From: Gordonia aichiensis NBRC 108223
GTDB lineage: Bacteria > Actinomycetota > Actinomycetes > Mycobacteriales > Mycobacteriaceae
Length of the DNA stretch: 64,000 bases
Direction: 5' to 3'
Assembly (NCBI RefSeq): GCF_000332975.1
Contig: NZ_BANR01000024.1
Coordinates: 27,606 to 91,605 of the forward strand
The notes under the pieces were generated by a model that was not told where the DNA came from, did not search any database, and worked only from the letters and a program-made list of their open reading frames with translations. The stretch's first letter is position 1. The number at the start of each line of letters is the position of its first letter. This document shows, piece by piece, positions 46,880 through 55,930 of the stretch. Position numbers and translations under genes: made by a program.

Positions 46880-47558
46880 GTGCCCACCGCATTGATCACC
46901 GGAGCCAGCCGCGGACTCGGCGAGCAGATCGCCCGGCAGCTGGCGCCCACCCACAGTCTGATCCTCGGCGGCCGACCGTCGGACGCGCTCGACGCTCTCG
47001 CCACAGAACTCGGTGCTGCGACATTCGCCGTCGAACTCACCGATCACGACGCCGTGGCATCGGCGGCTGCGGCGATCCCGTCGTTGGACGTGCTGGTCCA
47101 CAGCGCCGGTGTCGGTTCGACGCTGCTGCCCGTCGCCGAGACCACTGCCGACGAATGGCGGCACGTGCTCGAGGTCAATCTCGTTGCCGCAGCCGAGGTC
47201 ACACGCACGCTGCTGCCCGCATTGCGGGCGGCGCGGGGTCACGTCGTGTTCATCAACTCGGGGCGCCGGGATGCGCGCGAACCCCGGGTGGGGTGCGTAC
47301 GCCGCGAGCAAGTTCGGACTCAGAGCCCTCGCCGACGCCCTGCGCGGTGAGGAGACCTCGCTACGCGTGACATCGGTGTTCCCTGGCCGGATCGACACCG
47401 ACATGCAGCGCGACTTGGTGGCCATCGAGGGAGACCAGTACGACGCGTCGAAGTTCTTGACGCCCTCGACCGTGGCAGGCGCGGTGGTCACCGCGATTCA
47501 CACGCCTGCCGATGCTCACCCCACCGAGATCGTGCTGCGGCCGACCGGGCGGGCCTGA
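46880..47558 (+). pseudogene. short-chain dehydrogenase/reductase, frameshifted
   Basis: An SDR of about 225 residues with NAD(P)-binding TALITGASRGLGEQIARQL from the GTG at 46880, LDVLVHSAGVGS and HVVFINSG in one frame; the catalytic YAASK (GWGAYAASKFGLRALADAL) and the C-terminal half are in another frame. Deleting one G from the run of four at 47260-47263 joins them perfectly (INSGAGMRANPGWGAYAASK). So one homopolymer insertion separates the cofactor part from the active site. Reaction unknown. It is divergent from the GH63 gene and convergent with the isomerase-like gene (4-base gap). Confidence 0.85.
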
Positions 47559-47562
47559 CCTC

Positions 47563-47958
47563 CTACAGCTGCGTGAGGTCGCTGGGCTCCCACACCGCAC
47601 GCATCGATGAGATCTTGCCGTCGGCGTCGAAGACCATGATGTCGATCGGCGTGATCTCGAAGCGCATGTCGGCGGTGCCGGTGACGAGGGTGAACTCGAA
47701 GACAGCGGTGTCGCCCGCGATCTTCTTCCAGTTCAGGGTCGCGACATGCTCGTCCATCCCTGTGATGATCCCGTAGAACTCGACGAGTTGCTCGCGGGTG
47801 TCGCGGATGTCGGCTCCGATCGGGTCCTCGACGGTCGCGTCGGCGGCAAACAGGTCAGCGATCTGCTCGGCGGTTCCGGTGGTGAGCAGGTCGATGTACG
47901 CACTCACGGTGGCATCGATCTTGCTCGAGAGCTCGGTCTGGTCCTGTTCGACGGTCAT
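47563..47958 (-). CDS. ketosteroid isomerase-like (SnoaL/NTF2 fold) protein
   Basis: A 131-residue NTF2-fold protein. The sequence YIDLLTTGTAEQIADLFAADATVEDPIGADIR followed by REQLVEFYGII and a TPIDIMVFDADGKISSMRAVW ending closely follow bacterial delta5-3-ketosteroid isomerases; an Asp in the VEDPIG region and an Asp near residue 100 are positioned like the catalytic acids. ATG 47958 has GGAG 8-11 bases upstream. A perfect KstR-type palindrome lies directly upstream, tying it to steroid catabolism. It would move the double bond of a 3-oxo-delta5 steroid. Confidence 0.82.
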   Translation of the reverse strand: MTVEQDQTELSSKIDATVSAYIDLLTTGTAEQIADLFAADATVEDPIGADIRDTREQLVEFYGIITGMDEHVATLNWKKIAGDTAVFEFTLVTGTADMRFEITPIDIMVFDADGKISSMRAVWEPSDLTQL

Positions 47959-47974
47959 ACTCTGTCTCCAAATC

Positions 47975-47988
47975 TAGAACGTGTTCTA
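47975..47988. promoter_or_regulatory. KstR-type operator upstream of the isomerase gene
   Basis: TAGAACGTGTTCTA is a perfect 14-bp palindrome and matches the KstR motif (TNNAACNNGTTNNA) used by Mycobacteriales to control cholesterol catabolic genes. It lies 17-30 bases before the start codon. Confidence 0.78.
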
Positions 47989-48200
47989 ATTCGCGCAACC
48001 GTATCAGCTGGGACGCCCCGCACGAGTGGCCTTCGTGATTCGCGAGACCGGCGCACATAGACCACCGACCGCCGGTCATCCGTCAAACCGACGGCGTGCG
48101 CCGGGTGACCACGAGTTTGATAGGTTCGCCTTCGCAGAGCCGCAGAACCGTAGACACACCACCGGACGGGGAGGTCGCCATGGACGCACGGTGTCGACCG

Positions 48201-48245
48201 GGACCGGGCCGACAGGAACCGAGCCGACCAGGACCGGGCCGACCG
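48201..48245. repeat. three 15-bp tandem repeats
   Basis: GGACCGGGCCGACAG, GAACCGAGCCGACCA and GGACCGGGCCGACCG follow one another directly just upstream of the DUF4129 gene start. The 304-base spacer 47959-48262 otherwise holds the KstR-type site; no gene is supported there. Confidence 0.75.
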
Positions 48246-48262
48246 GGTAAGCGACCTGCACG

Positions 48263-48934
48263 GTGACTCTGCTCCTGCTGGCCGACGGCCTGCATCCCGA
48301 CAACGACACCGCCCGACGCTGGGCGAACGACGAACTGTCCAAAGCCGAGTACCACGAGCAGGCACAGAACACCGCTCCCGCGGAGCACAGCAAGAGCTTC
48401 TCCTTGAGGCTCTACGAGTTCCTCACCGGCGGACCGACTCCCGACACAACGCTGATCGTGACGATCATCGTGGTGGTATTGATCATCATCGCGCTCGTCG
48501 CGTGTGCGCTGGTCTACGTGCGTCGCACCCCGCGCGCGCACCGCGCCGACACCTCTACCCTGCTCGACGACCTGCCACTGCGGTCCGGCGACTACCGGTC
48601 GGCCGCACAGGAGTTTCTGGAGCGCGGCGATGCCGACGGTTGCGTGCGCGAAGCAATGCGTGCGCTCGCACGACGCGGCATCGAACGCGGGTACATTGTC
48701 GCGGCGCCGTCGTTGACCGCTCGCGAGGCATCCCGACGCCTCGGCGTCGTGTTCGACGAGAAGAGGGACCGGCTCCGCTGGGCCGCCGATCTTTTCGACG
48801 CCGTCGAGTACGGCCACCGGCACGCCGACCGCGAGCAGGCCGAGGCCATGCTCGAGCTGGAGCGTTCGCTACGCAGAGCACGAGCGCACTCTGACGATGC
48901 CGAGCCGAGTGCCGATGCAGTGGTCGGGCGGTGA
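48263..48934 (+). CDS. DUF4129 domain membrane protein
   Basis: A 223-residue protein: a hydrophilic N-terminus with RRWANDELSKAEYHEQ (the DUF4129 conserved part), one strong membrane segment (about residues 61-85, TLIVTIIVVVLIIIALVACALVYV) and a cytoplasmic helical tail with AAQEFLERGDADGCVREAMRALARRGIERGY. GTG 48263 starts the frame and the TGA overlaps the next GTG. DUF4129 proteins accompany MoxR ATPases and DUF58 proteins in actinobacteria. Confidence 0.85.
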   Translation: MTLLLLADGLHPDNDTARRWANDELSKAEYHEQAQNTAPAEHSKSFSLRLYEFLTGGPTPDTTLIVTIIVVVLIIIALVACALVYVRRTPRAHRADTSTLLDDLPLRSGDYRSAAQEFLERGDADGCVREAMRALARRGIERGYIVAAPSLTAREASRRLGVVFDEKRDRLRWAADLFDAVEYGHRHADREQAEAMLELERSLRRARAHSDDAEPSADAVVGR

Positions 48935-50283
48935 GCGCGCCGGTGAGCGCCCCGCCGCGGGCGCCGGAGCATCGTCGTGCCAGCACCACGGCTTCTCGAC
49001 GCCGGCGTGGGCTGTGGTGGGCCATCGGCGGCGTCGTGGCCGTGGTCGCGATCGCACTGCTTGCCGTTCTCGCTCTCGGTGGAGGGTCGTCGTCGAAGCC
49101 GTCGGCACCCACCAACGCGATACCCGGCGACCCCGACAACGCCGGGCCGGAGGGCACCCGCGGCGTGACATCGATCATCAGGGATCACGGCGTCGACGTC
49201 GACGTGGTGCACGGGCTCGACCAACTTCGTGACCGTCCGCGGCCCGGCCCCGGCGACACGGCGGTGGTGAGCGATCGCGCGCTCACCGAGGCCAACGCTC
49301 CCTACCTCATCGGCAGGTTCCACGACGTACACCGGCTGATCCTGCTCGCGCCGTCCGACGGCGTACTCGAATCACTCGGACTGCCGGTGTCGGAGGCGTC
49401 GACGATCGCATCGACTCGGGCGGCTGCCGGTTGCTCGCTGGTCGGACTCTCACCCGACGACGTCATCTCGACCACAGGCAGCGGCCAGGGGTCGTACTCC
49501 ACTGCCTCGACGTACGCGACGACGCAGCCCTCGGCATCCTGCTTTCAGTCCGATCCCCTGAGCACTACAGGCTCCCGCGCAGCGCAGTTGGTCGTGCTGC
49601 CCGCGACGGCCTCGCACCCCGAGATCGTGGTGACCGACGACACCTTCTTCCACAACGCCAACCTCGCCGACGACGACAACGCGGGCGTGGCCATCCGGGT
49701 CCTCGCCCCCAGCGACCGCCTCATCTGGTTCATCCCGGAGTTCGGAGACCGAGCGCCGGAACCCGGCGAGCCAGACTCCGATCCGAGCGCGCAGATCCCC
49801 CGCTGGATCGGGCCCGGATTCCTGCTGGCGGTGTGTGCCGTTCTGGCGTTGATGCTGTGGCGCGGAAGGCGATTCGGTCCGATGGTCGCCGAACCGCTGC
49901 CCGCCGTGGTCAAGGCGATCGAGACCACACAGGCCCGTGGACGGCTCTACCACCGCGCCGGGGCCGACACGCGTGCCGCTGCGATCCTGCGTATTCGCAC
50001 CATCTCGCGCATAGCCGGGTACCTCGGACTCCACTACGACCCCGTGCACGCCCTTGACGCGCTCGACGCCTCCGACGACAGCGACGACTCGGGTGTGTGG
50101 ACACCCGATGACTCGGACGCATCGGTCGCCGCGATCATTCAGGTCACTGCAACAACAACCCGCCGCGACCAGCGCGACGTCGCGGCACTCCTGACCGGTC
50201 CGCTCCCCGAGGGCGACGATGCGCTGGTCGCCTTCACCACCGAACTGACCGCTCTAGAGAAAGAAGTACGAGGCACACCATGA
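48931..50283 (+). CDS. DUF4350 domain membrane protein
   Basis: A 450-residue protein with an N-terminal membrane segment (about 27-50), an extracytoplasmic DUF4350 domain (about 60-285; TRGVTSIIRDHGVDVDVVHGLDQL, DTAVVSDRALTEANAPYL), a second membrane segment (about 290-310) and a cytoplasmic part. The RLIWFIPEFGDRAPE motif is conserved. GTG overlaps the previous stop and the TGA overlaps the ATG of moxR (ATGA), so the four genes 48.3-52.6 kb form one coupled operon. Confidence 0.87.
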   Translation: MSAPVSAPPRAPEHRRASTTASRRRRGLWWAIGGVVAVVAIALLAVLALGGGSSSKPSAPTNAIPGDPDNAGPEGTRGVTSIIRDHGVDVDVVHGLDQLRDRPRPGPGDTAVVSDRALTEANAPYLIGRFHDVHRLILLAPSDGVLESLGLPVSEASTIASTRAAAGCSLVGLSPDDVISTTGSGQGSYSTASTYATTQPSASCFQSDPLSTTGSRAAQLVVLPATASHPEIVVTDDTFFHNANLADDDNAGVAIRVLAPSDRLIWFIPEFGDRAPEPGEPDSDPSAQIPRWIGPGFLLAVCAVLALMLWRGRRFGPMVAEPLPAVVKAIETTQARGRLYHRAGADTRAAAILRIRTISRIAGYLGLHYDPVHALDALDASDDSDDSGVWTPDDSDASVAAIIQVTATTTRRDQRDVAALLTGPLPEGDDALVAFTTELTALEKEVRGTP

Positions 50284-51344
50284 CGGCACCCTCCCCACGA
50301 CCGCCATCGTCTCACCAGCCAACGCCACAGCAGCCGACAATTCCGCAACCGTTGTCGGGGAACAAGTCTCTTCCGCCAGGCGGCTACGGTGCGTCCACCC
50401 CTGAGCGGGACCGCCTGAACGCGGTGCGCTCGGAGGTCGGCAAAGCCGTTGTGGGACAAGATACTGCGGTATCGGGGATACTGATCGCCCTGCTGTGTCG
50501 CGGCCACATCCTGCTCGAAGGTGTTCCCGGCGTCGCCAAGACGCTGCTCGTGCGCGCGGTCGCTACGGCCCTCGACGTCGACACCGCGCGCGTGCAGTTC
50601 ACCCCCGACCTGATGCCCGGCGATGTCACCGGGTCGCTGATCTTCGACACCGCGGCGTCGGAGTTCAGGTTCCGCGAGGGGCCGGTGTTCACCAATCTCC
50701 TTCTCGCCGACGAGATCAACCGCACACCGCCCAAGACACAGGCGTCGCTGCTCGAGGCGATGGAAGAGGCACAGGTGTCGGTCGACGGCGTACCGCGCCC
50801 CCTGCCCGACCCGTTCCTGGTCGCAGCGACCCAGAACCCCGTGGAGTATGAGGGCACCTATCCGCTCCCGGAGGCGCAACTCGACCGCTTCCTGCTCAAG
50901 GTGACCCTTCCGGTGCCCCCGCGCGACGACGAGATCACCGTGTTGACAAGGCATGCAGCGGGATTCGACCCGCACAATCTGTCGGCCGCCGGTCTTCGGC
51001 CGGTCGCAACTGCCGACGACGTGATCGCGGGTGCTGCGGCGGTGCGACGCGTATCCGTCGCACCGCAGATCGCGGCCTACATCGTCGACATCGCCCGGGC
51101 CACCCGGATGTCGCCGTCCCTGTCGCTCGGCGTCAGTCCACGTGGCGCCACCGCTCTTCTCGGCACGAGCAGAGCGTGGGCGTGGCTGAACGGACGCGAC
51201 TTCGTCACTCCCGACGACGTCCAGGCGATGGCGCATGCGACTCTCGCACACCGGCTCTCGCTGCGTCCCGAGGCCGAACTCGAGGGCGTCTCGGTCGGAG
51301 CCGTGCTGGCCGCGGCGATCGGTTCCGTTCCCGTACCGCGCTGA
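50280..51344 (+). CDS. moxR: MoxR family AAA+ ATPase
   Basis: A 354-residue AAA+ chaperone-like ATPase. After a Pro/Gln-rich N-terminus (1-35), Walker A is HILLEGVPGVAKT, Walker B is LLADEINRTPPKTQASLLEAMEE and the sensor region is FLVAATQNPVEYEGTYPLPEAQLDRF. MoxR proteins work with von Willebrand-type partners, here the DUF58 protein encoded next (TGATG overlap), to remodel or activate envelope complexes. The partner membrane proteins DUF4129 and DUF4350 precede it. Confidence 0.95.
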   Translation: MTAPSPRPPSSHQPTPQQPTIPQPLSGNKSLPPGGYGASTPERDRLNAVRSEVGKAVVGQDTAVSGILIALLCRGHILLEGVPGVAKTLLVRAVATALDVDTARVQFTPDLMPGDVTGSLIFDTAASEFRFREGPVFTNLLLADEINRTPPKTQASLLEAMEEAQVSVDGVPRPLPDPFLVAATQNPVEYEGTYPLPEAQLDRFLLKVTLPVPPRDDEITVLTRHAAGFDPHNLSAAGLRPVATADDVIAGAAAVRRVSVAPQIAAYIVDIARATRMSPSLSLGVSPRGATALLGTSRAWAWLNGRDFVTPDDVQAMAHATLAHRLSLRPEAELEGVSVGAVLAAAIGSVPVPR

Positions 51345-52648
51345 TGGTCATCACCGGCCGGTTCTTCGCGCTCGTCGTCGCCGGCGCGATCCCCACCGTG
51401 CTGTTCCCGCACTACTGGGTGGTCCTCGCCTGGGTGGCGGCCTGCATCACGGTACTGCTGGTCGACCTCGCCGCCGTCGGAAACCCGGTGCGCATCCTGG
51501 AAATGAGCCGGATTCCGTGCGGCCCTGTACAACTCGGACAGTCCGTCGACACGACGCTCGTGGTCCGCAATCTCGGTGGGAGCCGATTCCGGGGCGCGAT
51601 CCGCGACGCCTGGCAGTCCTCGGCGGGCGCGGAACCGACGACTCCGCGGCCGATGAAGCTCGACCCGCGCCGGTCCGCGTCCATAACGACCACGCTCACG
51701 CCCACCAGGCGAGGTGACCGACTCGCGGTCGGTGTCACCGTTCGACGCTTCGGTCCGCTCGGACTCAGCGCCCGACAACGGACCGTCGTGGTGCCGGGCA
51801 TCGTGCGTGCCCTGCCGGTGTTCACGGCTCGCAAGCATCTGCCCTCGCGCCTTGCCTATCTACGACAGCTCGACGGCCGGTCGGCCGTGCGCACACGTGG
51901 ACAGGGGACCGAATTCGATTCGCTGCGCGACTATGTCGAGGGCGACGACGTGCGCAGCATCGACTGGCGCGCCACCGCTCGACGCCGCTCCGTGGTTGTC
52001 CGCACGTGGCAGCCGGAGAAGGACAGGCACATCGTCATCGTGCTAGATACCTCGAGAACATCCGCGGGCCGCGTCGGCGACGCCCCGCGACTCGACGCCG
52101 CGATGGATGCGGCGTTGCTGTTGGCGCCGCTGGCGTCGCATGCAGGCGACCGCGTCGACCTGATCGCGGGCGACCGTATGGTGCATCGGCGCGTCGTCGG
52201 TGCACCACGCACCACGCTGATGAGCGACCTGGTGACAGCGATGGCGCCGCTCGAACCCGCTCTGGTGGAGGCAGATTGGACGATGCTGTGTACCGAGGTG
52301 AGCAAGGTGTCCCGCCAACGGGCACTCGTGGTGTTGTTGACGCCGATGGAACCCGCCGCGGTGGAGGAGTCACTCCTGCCGCCACTGGCCGCGCTCGCGC
52401 AGCGCTACCAGGTGGTCATCGGATCGGTCTCCGACCCCCTGCTCGACGAGATGGCGCAGCGTCGTGACGACGCGCGCGAGATCTACGACGCCGCAGCCGC
52501 TTCCCGCACACTTGCACTGCGGGGGCGCACGGCGTCGGCGCTGCGTCGGCTCGGCGTCGACGTCGACGTCGTGGATGCCGAGCCGGACAAGCTGCCTGCC
52601 GCGCTGGCAGACCACTACCTGCTGCTGAAATCGCGCGGTTTGCTCTGA
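51344..52648 (+). CDS. DUF58 (vWA-like) protein
   Basis: A 434-residue protein with two N-terminal membrane segments (residues about 5-40), an extracytoplasmic/peripheral beta region and the DUF58 core SLRDYVEGDDVRSIDWRATARRRSVVVRTWQPEKDR, which leads into a von Willebrand A-like fold (HIVIVLDTSRTSAG; MIDAS-like DTSRTS). This is the standard MoxR partner. ATG 51344 overlaps the moxR stop by one base. Ends 6 bases before the convergent SpoIIM-like gene. Confidence 0.9.
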   Translation: MVITGRFFALVVAGAIPTVLFPHYWVVLAWVAACITVLLVDLAAVGNPVRILEMSRIPCGPVQLGQSVDTTLVVRNLGGSRFRGAIRDAWQSSAGAEPTTPRPMKLDPRRSASITTTLTPTRRGDRLAVGVTVRRFGPLGLSARQRTVVVPGIVRALPVFTARKHLPSRLAYLRQLDGRSAVRTRGQGTEFDSLRDYVEGDDVRSIDWRATARRRSVVVRTWQPEKDRHIVIVLDTSRTSAGRVGDAPRLDAAMDAALLLAPLASHAGDRVDLIAGDRMVHRRVVGAPRTTLMSDLVTAMAPLEPALVEADWTMLCTEVSKVSRQRALVVLLTPMEPAAVEESLLPPLAALAQRYQVVIGSVSDPLLDEMAQRRDDAREIYDAAAASRTLALRGRTASALRRLGVDVDVVDAEPDKLPAALADHYLLLKSRGLL

Positions 52649-52654
52649 GGAGAC

Positions 52655-53647
52655 TCAGACGACCGGCACGCTGTACCCGCGGTCGATCTCGTCGAGATCG
52701 CCTGTCGCACCCCGCTGGTGTGCACGACGTCCGAGAACCAGTGCGTACCAGAGGAACCCGACCCAGACCACGATACCGATACCGATACGTGCCCAGGTGG
52801 GCAGGCCGGACGGAGTCACGAATGCCTCGATGGCACCGGAGATCAACAGCAGTACAACGAGTCCTATGCCGATGGCGACAGCGGTGCGTCCTGCCTCGGC
52901 GAGCGACTCCGAACGCTTGCGCTCGCCCGGGGCCACCCAGGACCAGAAGATGCGCAGCCCCACCCCCGCGGCCACGAACAGGCAGGTGAGTTCGAGGAGA
53001 CCGTGTGGGGTGATGAGGCCGAAGAACAGGTCGCCGCGACCGTGGCGAATCATGATCGAACCCGTCACAGCGAGATTGAGGATGTTCTCGTAGAGCATCC
53101 AGACCACCGGGAAGCCGAACACCCCGAAGGCGATGCACAGCAGCGCAAGTCGAAAGTTGTTGGTCCAGACCTGAAAAGCGAACGACGACGCGGCGTGCGC
53201 GGAGTAGTAGCTCTCGAAGTCGTCGTTGACGAGGTGCTCGATCTGCTCGCGCGACCCGAACGCATGCTCCATCGTCGGGTGAGAGAGGAGCCACCAGCCG
53301 ATACCGACCGCGAATACGACCGCCACGAGCAGCACGGTGAGCCACCATCGGCGGGTGCCGTAGAGCGCAGCGGGCAGGGTCACCGTCACATACCGGCCCA
53401 GTTGCTCCCAGGTGGTGGCGGTCGATCCGAGCGCATGTCCACGCGCACGTGCAAGCAGCGTCGACAGGTACGCGACGACCGCGCCGTCGGGTGCTGACGA
53501 GCGGATCACCGACAGGTGGGTCGCCGTGCGCTGATAGGCGTCGAGGATCTCGTCGGATTCGGCCCCGGTGAGGTGTCGCTTGCGCGAGAGTTCGTCGAGT
53601 CGCTGCCACGTCGGTGACTTCGCTCGTACGTAGGCGTCGAGATCCAC
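52655..53647 (-). CDS. stage II sporulation protein M (SpoIIM)-like membrane protein
   Basis: A 330-residue member of the SpoIIM/UPF0118-type membrane family found in non-sporulating actinobacteria too. It starts VDLDAYVRAKSPTWQRLDELSRKR (GTG 53647) and contains about six membrane segments; NNFRLALLCIAFGVFGFPVVWMLYENILNLAV and LITPHGLLELTCLFVAAGVGLRI are characteristic. It is convergent with the DUF58 gene and divergent from the RDD gene, a neighbourhood conserved in Mycobacteriales, suggesting a shared envelope function. The role is unknown. Confidence 0.9.
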   Translation of the reverse strand: MDLDAYVRAKSPTWQRLDELSRKRHLTGAESDEILDAYQRTATHLSVIRSSAPDGAVVAYLSTLLARARGHALGSTATTWEQLGRYVTVTLPAALYGTRRWWLTVLLVAVVFAVGIGWWLLSHPTMEHAFGSREQIEHLVNDDFESYYSAHAASSFAFQVWTNNFRLALLCIAFGVFGFPVVWMLYENILNLAVTGSIMIRHGRGDLFFGLITPHGLLELTCLFVAAGVGLRIFWSWVAPGERKRSESLAEAGRTAVAIGIGLVVLLLISGAIEAFVTPSGLPTWARIGIGIVVWVGFLWYALVLGRRAHQRGATGDLDEIDRGYSVPVV

Positions 53648-53758
53648 ACCGGTAGCGTAGCGAGGAGGTCGACGCGCTGTACCGCTGGCAGGCAGGATCA
53701 TTCACGCGACGCATGCGCCGACGGGATGTGCGTCGCTGTACCCGCTACGGTGTTGCCT

Positions 53759-54586
53759 ATGTACACGGTGCCGAGCAGGTATTCGGCGGGGACGATCGGC
53801 GTAGGACGCAACGATCTGGTGTCGGGCGAGGCCGTCGCACTCGATCTCCCGCCCGCATCACTCGGTCGACGCATCGTCTCGGGGATCCTCGACCTGACGA
53901 TCGTTCTCATCGTGCTCGTTGCGTTGATGTGGCTGTCACTGAAGGTTGCCGCCAGCCTCTCCGACGGCGCTGTGCTGGCCGGGGCGTTCGCGCTGTCGTG
54001 GGTACTCGCGCTGATCGTCGTGCCCACCGCGGTGGAGACCCTCAGCAGAGGAAAGTCTCTCGGACATCGTGCGCTCGGTCTGCGTACCGTCCGTGACGAT
54101 GCCGGCCCCATCGGATTCCGACATGCGCTCACCCGAGCGCTCATCGGCACCGTCGAGATCTTCTCTTTCTTCGGTGTGCCCGCCCTGGTCGCTGTGGGCA
54201 TCAGCGGCAAGAACAAGCGCATCGGCGATCTCGTCGCCGGCACGTACGTGATCCGCGATCGGCGTTCGCTCGAGGTCGCAGGCACCGCTGTGATGCCCTC
54301 GTACCTCGAGCCGTGGGCCAGGACCGCCGACATCGGTGTCCTGACCGACCATCAGGCCATGCTCATCCGGATGTTCCTGCATCGCGCACCATCATTCCGC
54401 GACGATGCCCTGCGCGCGGCGTCGGCACGGCAGCTGGTCCTCATGCTTGCGCCGTACATCTCACCCGCGCCGCCGCCGGGTGCGTCCGACGAAGACGTGC
54501 TCAACGCCGTTGCAGCGGAACGTCGACACCGCGAGTGGCTGCGCCTGAAGCGCGACGACGACCTCCGACGCCGGCTGCTGCGCTGA
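53759..54586 (+). CDS. RDD family membrane protein
   Basis: A 275-residue RDD protein. LGRRIVSGILDLTIVLIVLVALMWL carries the family Arg and Asp pair; LSRGKSLGHRALGLRTVRDDAGPIGFRHALTRAL and NKRIGDLVAGTYVIRDRR are further hallmarks. Three or four membrane segments, then a cytoplasmic tail of about 100 residues. Start ATG 53759 (MYTVPSRYSAG) preferred over the upstream in-frame ATG. Divergent from the SpoIIM-like gene by 111 bases. Confidence 0.9.
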   Translation: MYTVPSRYSAGTIGVGRNDLVSGEAVALDLPPASLGRRIVSGILDLTIVLIVLVALMWLSLKVAASLSDGAVLAGAFALSWVLALIVVPTAVETLSRGKSLGHRALGLRTVRDDAGPIGFRHALTRALIGTVEIFSFFGVPALVAVGISGKNKRIGDLVAGTYVIRDRRSLEVAGTAVMPSYLEPWARTADIGVLTDHQAMLIRMFLHRAPSFRDDALRAASARQLVLMLAPYISPAPPPGASDEDVLNAVAAERRHREWLRLKRDDDLRRRLLR

Positions 54587-54607
54587 GCAGCAGGCGTCGA
54601 GTGGGCG

Positions 54608-55807
54608 CTACTTCAGCTCGCTGCTGGATTTGCCGAGCACGCGGCGCGCGATGATCAACTGCTGGATCTGCTGTGTGCCCTCGAAGATGTCGAGGATCTT
54701 GGAATCGCGAGCCCACTTCTCGAGCAGGCCGACCTCCGAATAGCCCGTGGTTCCGCCGATTTCGACCGCCTTGTTGGTCAACTCGGTCACCATACGGCCT
54801 GCCTTGGCCTTCGACATCGAGGCCTCGGTGGAGTTCGGCTGCTTGTTGTCGGCCATCCATGCGGCGCGGATCGCCAGCAACCAGGAAGCCTCCCAATCGG
54901 ATTCGAGGCGAATGAAGTCGTGTACCGCCGCTGCCTGGTTGGCTGCGGGCTTGTCGTAGTCGATCTCATGGCCAGCGCCCTCGATGACCGTGCGCAGCTC
55001 TTCGAGAGCGGCGCGACCGAGTCCGATCGCCATGGCCGCCACCAGTGGCCTCGTGTTGTCGAAGGTCTGCATCACGCCGGCGAAGGCCTTCTTGGTGTCG
55101 ACTTCGGGTGAGCCGAGCAGATTCTCGGCGGGAACGCGCGCGTTCTCGAAACGCAGGACCGCGGTGTCGGAGGCGCGGATACCGAGCTTGTGCTCGAGAC
55201 GCACCACCGACACGCCCTCGGTGTCCATCGGGACGACGAAGCTCTTGATCGCGGCGCGCCCGGCGCTCTTGTCGACGGTCGCCCACACGACGACGTGGTC
55301 GGCACGCGATCCCGCGGTCACGAAGATCTTCTCGCCGTTGATGACGTAGTCGTCGCCGTCGAGCGTCGCGGTGGTACTGACCGCCGCCGAGTCGGACCCG
55401 AAGCTGGGCTCGGTGATGGCCATCGACGCCCACACGTCGGAGAACTTCTCGAGCTGCTCGGGGTTGCCCACCGCAGCGATCGCGGCGTTGCCAAGACCCT
55501 GGTACGGGATCGACAGCATGAGTGCTACGTCGCCCCACCCCATCTCGACACCGTGCAGGACCGCGCGCATGTTGCCGCCGTTGACCACGTCGGACTTCTT
55601 TGCCGACGACTTGTCCGCCGCGTCGGACTCACGGCCCTTGCGGGCAGCCTCGCGGGCGAGTTTGCCCAGCTCGTCGAGCTCCTCGGGATAGGTGTGCTCA
55701 GCCTTGTCGTACGTGCGCGAGATGGGCCGGAAGATGTGCTCGGCTGCGAGGTGCGCCTGCTCGGTGACCGGGGCGAGCTTCTGCGGGAGCTCGAGGTTGA
55801 TTGCCAT
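54608..55807 (-). CDS. acyl-CoA dehydrogenase
   Basis: A 399-residue FAD-dependent acyl-CoA dehydrogenase. AITEPSFGSDSAAVSTTATLDGDDYVINGEKIFVTAG is the FAD/substrate signature; the C-terminal DSKILDIFEGTQQIQQLIIARRVLG contains the Glu near the active site. N-terminal QAHLAAEHIFRPISRTYDKAEHTYPEELDELGKL and the AADKSSAKKSDVVNGGNM insert are unlike the short-chain type. Chain length specificity not predictable. ATG 55807 is directly downstream of an inverted repeat likely to be a regulator site. Confidence 0.92.
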   Translation of the reverse strand: MAINLELPQKLAPVTEQAHLAAEHIFRPISRTYDKAEHTYPEELDELGKLAREAARKGRESDAADKSSAKKSDVVNGGNMRAVLHGVEMGWGDVALMLSIPYQGLGNAAIAAVGNPEQLEKFSDVWASMAITEPSFGSDSAAVSTTATLDGDDYVINGEKIFVTAGSRADHVVVWATVDKSAGRAAIKSFVVPMDTEGVSVVRLEHKLGIRASDTAVLRFENARVPAENLLGSPEVDTKKAFAGVMQTFDNTRPLVAAMAIGLGRAALEELRTVIEGAGHEIDYDKPAANQAAAVHDFIRLESDWEASWLLAIRAAWMADNKQPNSTEASMSKAKAGRMVTELTNKAVEIGGTTGYSEVGLLEKWARDSKILDIFEGTQQIQQLIIARRVLGKSSSELK

Positions 55808-55814
55808 GCCGGTT

Positions 55815-55834
55815 ATCTTACTGCCCGGTAAGAT
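55815..55834. promoter_or_regulatory. candidate operator of the acyl-CoA dehydrogenase gene
   Basis: ATCTTAC-N6-GTAAGAT is a perfect inverted repeat starting 8 bases before the start codon, a position typical of TetR-family repressors of fatty-acid genes. The regulator is not in the window. Confidence 0.55.
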
Positions 55835-55930
55835 CGATTTCCACCCCCCATCGCAACCGCGTCTCAACCCAGCAGGCATCGTCTGTCAGCGGTACCCCCG
55901 TCCCGATTGGAGACCGTTTACGCTGGCCGC

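Noticed and set aside
48026..48250. 74-codon frame upstream of the DUF4129 gene
   Set aside because: Its end is encoded by the 15-bp tandem repeats (TGPTGTEPTRTGPTG); no ribosome site and no known domain.
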